Shown in pieces: positions 1 to 5,255 of a DNA stretch of 8,735 nt. This DNA is from Methylotetracoccus sp. (lineage in GTDB: Bacteria; Pseudomonadota; Gammaproteobacteria; Methylococcales; Methylococcaceae). Positions within the stretch are counted from its first letter, which is position 1. The number at the start of each line of letters is the position of its first letter. The stretch covers positions 1 through 8,735 of the forward strand of contig JALORT010000058.1 in assembly GCA_025458755.1 (NCBI GenBank), given 5' to 3'. The position numbers and the translations under genes are program-made. The notes beneath the pieces were generated by a model. That model ran no database searches. It saw only the letters and a program-made list of their open reading frames with translations, and was not told the origin of the DNA.

Positions 1-2
1 GC

Positions 3-1424
3 CGGCTGGTGGTCCTGCTGATCCTGTTGGTGACGGGGTTGTGGTTCACCGCCTGGCTGACGAAACACCTCTATCTCTTGCTGCAGCCCCGCGCTCACCG
101 CGTGATCCTCTACACGTTCGATCTGTGCAATCGTCACCCACTGCTCGGGCGATTCACCGCGCCGCTGATCGATCCCCGGCAACGGGATTATCCGGGCTTG
201 ATGGTATGGGCGGTGATGCTACTGGGTCTGAGCCTGCTGTTGTCACCGTTGGTCGGTCTGGACCTGATGCCGCTGTCGCTGCAAGCCCTCAGAACACCCT
301 GGTCGGACCACGGCTTGACGCTGGTCAAAGCCTTGGGACAAGAGCGTGGGTTCGGGATACTCGGCGCGGTGGTCGCGCTTTGGTTGGCGGTGCAGCAGCG
401 TAACGTAGCGCTCGCGCATTGGCTGGCGGCGTTGGCTTTTGCGTTCGGGCTCGATCATTCGGCGCGTTTGCTGCTGGATTCGAGGTCACCGATCGACGGT
501 CCGACCTTAGTCGGCACCGTCGGCTATGGCTTTTTGGCCGTGCTGATGGCGGAGGACCTGGATCGCAAGGCCTGGCGCTGGCTGGTCTACGCGGGGGCCG
601 CCGTGTTGACGGGATCACTCGGCTTTTCCGGCCTTTACTTCGGCTCGGCCACGCTGTCAGCGGTCGCATTTACCGGCACGATCGCGCTAATCTGGCTGAT
701 CTTGCTCGGCGTTGCTTACCGACGCCACCGCGGTGAAAAGGCACCGCGGTACGGGTTGGGATGGGTTGCCGCGATCACACTGGCCGGACTGCTGTTGGTC
801 GAAAGCCGGGCCCACTCGCTCGCCGATTTCGAGCATCCCCTGATCCCCCAGACCCTGGAGCGTGAAGAGTGGGTCCGAACTGAATGGGCCGATCTGCCCG
901 GCCGGCGATCCCAAATGTTCGGGGCCCCCAGCCAAGTTCTGGATCTCCAATGGGCGGCAACCCCGACCGGGCTGCGCACGGCACTGATCGCCGCCGGCTG
1001 GCAGGACGCCGTGCCGCTGACCTGGTCGACCGCTTTGCACGGACTGAGTCCATCCGTAACGCTCGATCAACTGCCGGTGCTGCCGCACTTCAACCAATCC
1101 TTCATCGATCAGTTGCGAATGATCAAGCGCGCCGCCGATGGGAAGCACTGGGTGATCCTGCGTTTCTGGGACAGCGGACACCGCCTGCGCGATACCGCCG
1201 AAACCATCTGGCTCGGCAGCTGCGGGCTCATGGAGGAGAGACAGTTGCTGTGGAATGCCAGGTATCTGCGCCAATTGAACACCGGCGCGGAGACCGTGCA
1301 CCAGATCGCCGGCGAGATCGCCTCGGCGAATGTGCCATATCACGTGGCCCACCTCGAGGCAGGAGAGCATTCGGCCTGGCTGTTGTGGGCACCCGCAGCA
1401 GCACGGGACAACGCTTCCCCTTGA
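3..1424 (+). CDS. DedA/PAP2-type membrane protein with LssY C-terminal domain (5'-partial, degenerate PAP2 region)
   Basis: The frame is open to the left edge, so the true start lies upstream. Residues here count from the GTG at 9. Hydrophobic segments lie at about 1-19, 64-84, 115-128, 134-150, 166-181, 190-213, 217-236 and 251-265. The stretch NRHPLLGRFTAPLIDPRQ (41-58) resembles the linker between the DedA (SNARE-associated) and PAP2 domains of bifunctional DedA/PAP2/LssY proteins, so a DedA domain probably lies outside the window. Residues 97-235 align by eye with a PAP2 lipid-phosphatase fold, but the catalytic motifs are gone: no KxxxxxxRP, no PSGH, and the third motif reads GFSGLYFGSATLSAV instead of GFSRLYLGxHWLSD. 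Residues about 285-425 resemble the soluble LssY C-terminal domain (WADLPGRRSQMFG, then GW at 330, LRFW at 384-387 and WLGS at 401-404). Its role is unproven; a structural or lipid-binding function is inferred. It converges on the amidotransferase gene. Confidence 0.8.
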   Translation, partial: RLVVLLILLVTGLWFTAWLTKHLYLLLQPRAHRVILYTFDLCNRHPLLGRFTAPLIDPRQRDYPGLMVWAVMLLGLSLLLSPLVGLDLMPLSLQALRTPWSDHGLTLVKALGQERGFGILGAVVALWLAVQQRNVALAHWLAALAFAFGLDHSARLLLDSRSPIDGPTLVGTVGYGFLAVLMAEDLDRKAWRWLVYAGAAVLTGSLGFSGLYFGSATLSAVAFTGTIALIWLILLGVAYRRHRGEKAPRYGLGWVAAITLAGLLLVESRAHSLADFEHPLIPQTLEREEWVRTEWADLPGRRSQMFGAPSQVLDLQWAATPTGLRTALIAAGWQDAVPLTWSTALHGLSPSVTLDQLPVLPHFNQSFIDQLRMIKRAADGKHWVILRFWDSGHRLRDTAETIWLGSCGLMEERQLLWNARYLRQLNTGAETVHQIAGEIASANVPYHVAHLEAGEHSAWLLWAPAAARDNASP

Positions 1425-1563
1425 AGCGGAACTGTTGTCGCCCGCTGAGCGAAGAACGAAGCGCATCGGCAGTAGGGAAAAGCCGAACCGAGGGTTTGCC
1501 GCTCGAATGCCGCGGCGGAGTTCGTGCCTCGAGCGCAGCCAGAGGCAATCCTCTCCACCGGTA
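1425..1563. other. Convergent intergenic gap without a clear terminator
   Basis: This 139-bp gap separates two convergent stop codons. The only structure found is a 7-bp inverted repeat, CGCTCGA at 1500-1506 against TCGAGCG at 1529-1535. It has a 22-nt loop and no T-tract on either strand, so it is a poor intrinsic terminator. No convincing ORF lies in the gap. Confidence 0.4.
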
Positions 1564-2382
1564 TCAGCCACTGTCAACGGCAGACGCGGCCAGACGCAGG
1601 TCCGGCGTGACATGGTAAACGCTGCGATCCTGCACCGTCTGCCAGTTTTCATGGGAGATCGGCTCCGACGCGATGACCAGCGCGCGGTATTCTTGCCCCG
1701 GCGTATGATCCACGTGCGGAAAGCCGCAGATCTCACAGTCATGAATGGCTTGGCGCTCGGTCCAGTACAGTGTTCTGCCCCATCGCGACCCCGCCATCTG
1801 CTCACCGTCCGTGAGCAGCACGTTGAGGCCCAGCCTGTCTGCGGTGTTCATCTCCCGGCACCAGGCCACGATCCGCTCGACGCCGCAACGCACGATCTCC
1901 ATCAACGGGAGTACTGGCTCGCGCTCGCGAAGACTGAGCAGCAAATGGAAGAAGTGCTCGCTGTCCGTCGCACCCTTGATAGCCCCGCGCCGCCAAGGCG
2001 CGACAAGTTCGAGTATCCGCTCGCGCATCGCCGAGAAGCGGGGTATCGTACCGTTGTGCGCAAATGCCCAAGGCCCGTCCGTAAACGGGTGAGTGTTCTC
2101 CAGCGCCGGGAGTCCCACGGTTGCACGCCGCACATGCGCAACCACGGTACGCGAGTGCGCCCGTGCCGCCGCCCGCCGGAAATGCTCGCCGTGATACGCG
2201 GCCCATGCCTGACGCTCGACATGCGGAGTTTGATTTTGATAGGTTGCGATTCCCCAGCCGTGGCCATGACTCAGACCCTCACGGTCGCGACGGCTCTGGA
2301 CCATCAACGCATTCTGCGCGTGGACCAGCGTGCATTCGACTTTGGTCGGCTCGGTGGCGCGGAAACCGTACAGGCGGCACAT
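1564..2382 (-). CDS. Class II (Ntn-type) glutamine amidotransferase
   Basis: This is a 272-aa cytoplasmic enzyme of the class II glutamine amidotransferase family (YafJ/EgtC-like). Such enzymes use an N-terminal cysteine to hydrolyse the amide of glutamine or a gamma-glutamyl compound. The start was chosen at MCRLYGFRAT because removal of Met exposes Cys2 as nucleophile; the longer frame from 2454 would bury it. Visible family motifs are GHGWG (40-44), HVRRAT (83-88), NTHPF (96-100), AHNG (108-111, the oxyanion Asn-Gly), TDSEH (139-143) and ASEP (238-241). A CxxC pair, CEICGFPH (216-223), sits between the last strands and could bind metal. No synthase domain follows, so ammonia would have to be passed to a separate protein, or the enzyme is a stand-alone hydrolase. 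The gene is divergent from the hemerythrin/ATP-grasp operon. An AGGGAG lies about 15 nt before the start, rather far for a ribosome binding site. The substrate cannot be told from sequence. Confidence 0.9.
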   Translation of the reverse strand: MCRLYGFRATEPTKVECTLVHAQNALMVQSRRDREGLSHGHGWGIATYQNQTPHVERQAWAAYHGEHFRRAAARAHSRTVVAHVRRATVGLPALENTHPFTDGPWAFAHNGTIPRFSAMRERILELVAPWRRGAIKGATDSEHFFHLLLSLREREPVLPLMEIVRCGVERIVAWCREMNTADRLGLNVLLTDGEQMAGSRWGRTLYWTERQAIHDCEICGFPHVDHTPGQEYRALVIASEPISHENWQTVQDRSVYHVTPDLRLAASAVDSG

Positions 2383-2452
2383 GATGTCGTTTGCGGACTC
2401 CCTAGCGCTTGCTTCAACTCGAACAGCGATGGGACAACGGGAAATGCGGCAC
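2383..2452. promoter_or_regulatory. Divergent promoter region between amidotransferase and hemerythrin genes
   Basis: These 70 bp separate the two divergent start codons and must hold or overlap the promoters of both transcripts, unless the promoters lie inside the coding regions. I see no clear -35/-10 pair or operator palindrome in either direction. The call rests on gene arrangement alone. Confidence 0.35.
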
Positions 2453-2959
2453 ATGAAGAATAACCTATTCGAAGCCTTCCATGCCGATCATGCGGCGCTG
2501 GGCCGGGGCTTCCACGACCTTTCGCAGTGCCTGCGGTCCAACGACCCGGCATCGGCACAGCGGGTGGCGCGTTCTATCGATGCCGTTGCCGGTGCTCACA
2601 TCGCTTTCGAGGAAGAACATTTCTACCCCGCGCTGTTACCGCTGCTCGGCAAGACCGAGCTGAAGAGGATGTACCGAGAGCATCGGGACGGCCTCGAGGT
2701 CGTGCGTCGTTTGCTCCAGCATCCGCCGGAGCAGGCACTCGACCAGGCCTTGTTGGCAGAGCTGCTGCACCAATCGGAGGCCATGGAGAGTCACATCGCC
2801 GAATGCGGCGAACTGTTCGCCGCCATGGGACGCATCCCGGCTGAGGACCAGACGATTCTGCACCGGCATCTGCTGCAGTGGCGGGAACGCGCCCCGCGTT
2901 GGAGCGACTTCGCCGCCTCGCGGGTGTCGGCCCGACCTCCTACCACATCTGAGCCGTGA
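2453..2959 (+). CDS. Hemerythrin HHE cation-binding domain protein
   Basis: This is a 168-aa, all-helical, cytoplasmic protein of the hemerythrin/HHE family. These proteins hold a di-iron (or similar) centre used in O2, NO or redox sensing, or in iron handling. Candidate ligands in order are H10 and H13 (FHADH), H49 with E53/E54 and H56 (HIAFEEEHFYP), H77 (REH) and H114 in the last core helix (ESHIAE). The spacing fits the four-helix HHE bundle. The start was set at MKNNLFEAFH because the domain begins there. Earlier in-frame ATGs at 2429 and 2444 are possible, but ones further up run into the divergent amidotransferase gene. No strong ribosome binding site distinguishes them. A C-terminal tail of about 20 residues (from 149) looks unstructured. 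The stop overlaps the next gene's GTG by 4 bp, which implies translational coupling and a shared process. What it senses or carries is unknown. Confidence 0.85.
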   Translation: MKNNLFEAFHADHAALGRGFHDLSQCLRSNDPASAQRVARSIDAVAGAHIAFEEEHFYPALLPLLGKTELKRMYREHRDGLEVVRRLLQHPPEQALDQALLAELLHQSEAMESHIAECGELFAAMGRIPAEDQTILHRHLLQWRERAPRWSDFAASRVSARPPTTSEP

Positions 2960-4527
2960 GCACCCGTGCCGCTTTACCGATCGTGGGGCAATGCGAAGTG
3001 TTGCTCCCGGACGCCGAGCACCGGCGGCTATCGCAGCTCGCCCAGCGAATATTGAAGCACGAACCCGGACTGCCTCTGTGTGAAGCCTTCGGCCGCGGCG
3101 TAGCGTCCGGCCTGGACGACGGTCCCGCGCTTTTGTTCGAAGACCATTCGGAAATCACCCTGTTCTCTTGCCCCGAGGATGAAACCCTGCAGTATCGTTC
3201 GCTGCTGCTCGCCGACGATGATGATCTGGTGCTGATCCGCACCCGCCGCAACCTGGCTTTCGAACGCTACTGCTGCGAAACGCTGGCACTGGGAAACGCC
3301 GAGGTGATGGTTCTGCCGTCCGACTCCACTCGCCCGCCACTACCCCTCCACGGTGCCGACCATGCCGATACCTTCCGCACCATCGTTAACGTGGCGCGCC
3401 GGCAAGGGCGCCTGACTATCATTCCCTACATCGGCACCGAGAGCGCGTGGCGACTCGCCGGGCAGATCGCCGCGGCAAGCGGCGCGCAGATAAGCATGGC
3501 CGCTCCGCCACCAACGCTGACGCAGCGTGTGAACAACAAGCTTTGGTTCGCGCGACGCGTCACTGAAGTGCTGGGCCACGATGCCCGCCCGCCGAGCTAC
3601 CAGGCGTCGGGACCAGCTGCGGTTGCGGTCCGAGTCGCTGCACTGGCTCGGCGAACCGATCGGGTCGTGGTCAAAATTCCGGACAGCGCTGGTTCCGCGG
3701 GTAACCTCGTTCTCGAATCTGCGGCAGTGCGCGCCCTGCCTCTGCACGAGCTTCAGGGCCAGATCCTCGGCCTGCTGGAAAGCCTCGGCTGGCGCTCCCA
3801 CTTTCCGCTCCTCGTCAGTGTCTGGGACTGTGCGGTGCTTTCCAGCCCCTCGGTGCAGCTCTGGGTCCCTCTTCTCGAGGAAGGTTTGCCCGTCGTGGAA
3901 GGTCTGTTCGATCAGATCGTTCGCGGGGATCAATCCGAGTTTATCGGTGCGACACCGTGCGACCTCCCCCCGCCATTGTGTCGGCGTCTGGCCACCGAAG
4001 CCACCCAACTCGCTTTGCTGTTTCAGCACCTTGGCTATTTCGGCCGCTGCAGTTTCGATGCCATTATCAGCGGGACGGATGTCCGCTCGGCCTCGTTGCG
4101 CTGGGTGGAGTGCAATGGGCGGTGGGGAGGTACGTCCGTCCCGATGACCCTTGCCAACCGGCTGCTGGGAGACTGGACTCGACGCTCTGTGATGGTCGTT
4201 CAACGCGGCGGCCTCAAACATCGCGGCTGGGACTTGCCGGCAGCATTGGACCGGCTGGGACCTCTGGTTTATCGGCGAGGCGGCGATGGCACTGGAGCGA
4301 TCGTGCTGACGCCCGGACGGCTCGAGGAAGGCTGCGGCCTTCATCTCCTGTTGATGGGTCACACCCTGCCCGATGTGGAAAGACTGAGGTCGGACGTCGA
4401 AGCCGCCTTTGCCGGCACGGCGAGCGGCGTCATTCGTGAATGGCGTCCCTTCGAGCGAACGGAAAAGTCTCCGCCGGGTGTTGGGAAATTCGACTCCGGA
4501 AAGATCGAGCACAACGCCGGTGCGTAG
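2956..4527 (+). CDS. ATP-grasp protein, PGM1-like peptide ligase family
   Basis: This is a 523-aa soluble protein. The N-terminal third (about 60-185) resembles the pre-ATP-grasp domain of PGM1-type peptide ligases, with the strand LTIIPYIGTES at 153-163. The segment VNNKLWFARRVTEVLG (192-207) matches the 'SK..xRxxFxxxGV' helix that opens the ATP-grasp fold. Nucleotide-binding elements are VVVK (K240) and the glycine-rich loop SAGSAGN (244-250). SPSVQLWV (297-304), then FDQI (318-321), FIGA (329-332) and GRCSFDAI (363-370) follow the order of the PGM1-like core. The metal-binding motif is ECNGRWGGTS (385-394), where the Glu and Asn should hold Mg. The C-terminal 100 residues resemble the PGM1 C-terminal domain (GTGAIVLTP at 445-453). 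Known PGM1 joins an amino acid to a peptide via an acyl phosphate; the substrate here is unknown. The GTG start overlaps the hemerythrin stop (GTGA). Only a weak GAG lies ahead, so translation probably depends on coupling. Confidence 0.8.
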   Translation: MSTRAALPIVGQCEVLLPDAEHRRLSQLAQRILKHEPGLPLCEAFGRGVASGLDDGPALLFEDHSEITLFSCPEDETLQYRSLLLADDDDLVLIRTRRNLAFERYCCETLALGNAEVMVLPSDSTRPPLPLHGADHADTFRTIVNVARRQGRLTIIPYIGTESAWRLAGQIAAASGAQISMAAPPPTLTQRVNNKLWFARRVTEVLGHDARPPSYQASGPAAVAVRVAALARRTDRVVVKIPDSAGSAGNLVLESAAVRALPLHELQGQILGLLESLGWRSHFPLLVSVWDCAVLSSPSVQLWVPLLEEGLPVVEGLFDQIVRGDQSEFIGATPCDLPPPLCRRLATEATQLALLFQHLGYFGRCSFDAIISGTDVRSASLRWVECNGRWGGTSVPMTLANRLLGDWTRRSVMVVQRGGLKHRGWDLPAALDRLGPLVYRRGGDGTGAIVLTPGRLEEGCGLHLLLMGHTLPDVERLRSDVEAAFAGTASGVIREWRPFERTEKSPPGVGKFDSGKIEHNAGA

Positions 4528-4547
4528 CTAACGCGGTATTCATCGTG

Positions 4548-5138
4548 TCAGCGCCGCGCTTTCCGCACCGCGGCGGTGGACCGTTTGGGTTTTCGGCAGT
4601 CGAGCAGCGCAGCCACCCAGACCAGGGCGATGCCGGTGATTTCCAGGATCCAGTTCATCCTCATGCCCCGGACCCTCGATTTCAGAAGGGCATCGACATG
4701 ATGAAACGACACCGCACGGACGACGATAAAAGTCAGCAGAAAAGCGAGTCCGGCGGCCAGCACAAAATGCCTTTTCCAGAAGGCGCGGTACCGGAAGGCA
4801 ACCAGCGTCGTGACGAGAAACGAAGCGGCGAGGACGCCCAGCACGAACCATTTCTGAAACTGCCGACGCTCCTCGTACCACCCTTGTTTCTTCGCGAACA
4901 CCCGCCCGACGTCAGTAACAAGTGATTGAAGATCGAGCTGTTTGTTGATGCACAGAAACGCCATCAGCATCGCTACCAAAACCCACAAGCTGCGGCACGC
5001 GCCCGGCGCGTAGCCGGCTCTGCGCGCGGCAAGCCATGCAGTGAACGCGGCGAACGCATAGGCGGCCACCGTGACCCAGCCCATGACCGACGGGTCTCCG
5101 ATTTCCGGACGCCAACGGATATGCTGAATGAAATCCAC
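4548..5138 (-). CDS. Conserved five-helix inner-membrane protein of unknown function
   Basis: This is a 196-aa hydrophobic protein with predicted membrane helices at about 19-37, 50-64, 97-115, 123-141 and 163-179, and a basic C-terminal tail (183-196) that suggests a cytoplasmic end. Conserved-looking soluble segments are INKQLDLQSLVTD (64-76) with QGWYEERR (85-92) between helices 2 and 3, and RAVSFHHVD (141-149) after helix 4. I recall similar hypothetical membrane proteins opening with a 'W.P..GDP..MGW' motif in proteobacteria, but I know of no function. The paired histidines at 146-147 could be functional, which is speculation. The start is GTG; no good ribosome binding site is seen (a GAG lies about 10 nt upstream). 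The gene converges on the ATP-grasp gene, with only 20 bp between stops, and is probably its own transcription unit, since the copB-type gene upstream ends in a hairpin. Confidence 0.75.
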   Translation of the reverse strand: MDFIQHIRWRPEIGDPSVMGWVTVAAYAFAAFTAWLAARRAGYAPGACRSLWVLVAMLMAFLCINKQLDLQSLVTDVGRVFAKKQGWYEERRQFQKWFVLGVLAASFLVTTLVAFRYRAFWKRHFVLAAGLAFLLTFIVVRAVSFHHVDALLKSRVRGMRMNWILEITGIALVWVAALLDCRKPKRSTAAVRKARR

Positions 5139-5215
5139 CGGCAGTCAGCTCAAAACAAGGGGTTGCGGCATCGCCAGTTCCGAGTGTCTCATTCACAAAC
5201 CATAGGTTCAGCGCC

Positions 5216-5245
5216 ATGTTGCCCCGAGTGCGAACGGGGCTACGT
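5216..5245 (-). terminator. Hairpin just after the copper ATPase stop, possible terminator
   Basis: A perfect GC stem (GCCCCG at 5221-5226 against CGGGGC at 5235-5240, 8-nt loop) is extended past one T-T mismatch by four more pairs, including one wobble. It starts about 11 nt past the ATPase stop on the minus strand. No U-tract follows, so it may end transcription weakly, act with Rho or protect the 3' end of the mRNA. Confidence 0.45.
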
Positions 5246-5255
5246 TTGACCTGAG

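Noticed and set aside
1500..1535. Inverted repeat as terminator between the LssY-type and amidotransferase genes
   Set aside because: Only 7 bp with a 22-nt loop and no T-tract; such repeats are expected by chance in GC-rich DNA.
687..1805. Long open frame on the minus strand across the LssY-type gene
   Set aside because: It runs opposite a well-supported gene and across its convergent neighbour, has no recognisable domain and an arginine-rich composition typical of GC-rich shadow frames.
2330..2452. Longer N-terminus for the hemerythrin from the ATG at 2330
   Set aside because: It would overlap 53 bp of amidotransferase coding sequence, and the added residues have no HHE character; the domain begins at MKNNLFEAFH.
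2383..2454. Longer start for the amidotransferase at 2454, which also begins Met-Cys-Arg
   Set aside because: The extra 24 residues would bury the catalytic Cys of MCRLYG and would overlap the hemerythrin start. The MCR at 2454 is coincidence.
3340..4512. 390-codon minus-strand frame opposite the ATP-grasp gene
   Set aside because: The plus-strand frame has a full set of ATP-grasp motifs; the reverse frame has none and is explained by codon bias.
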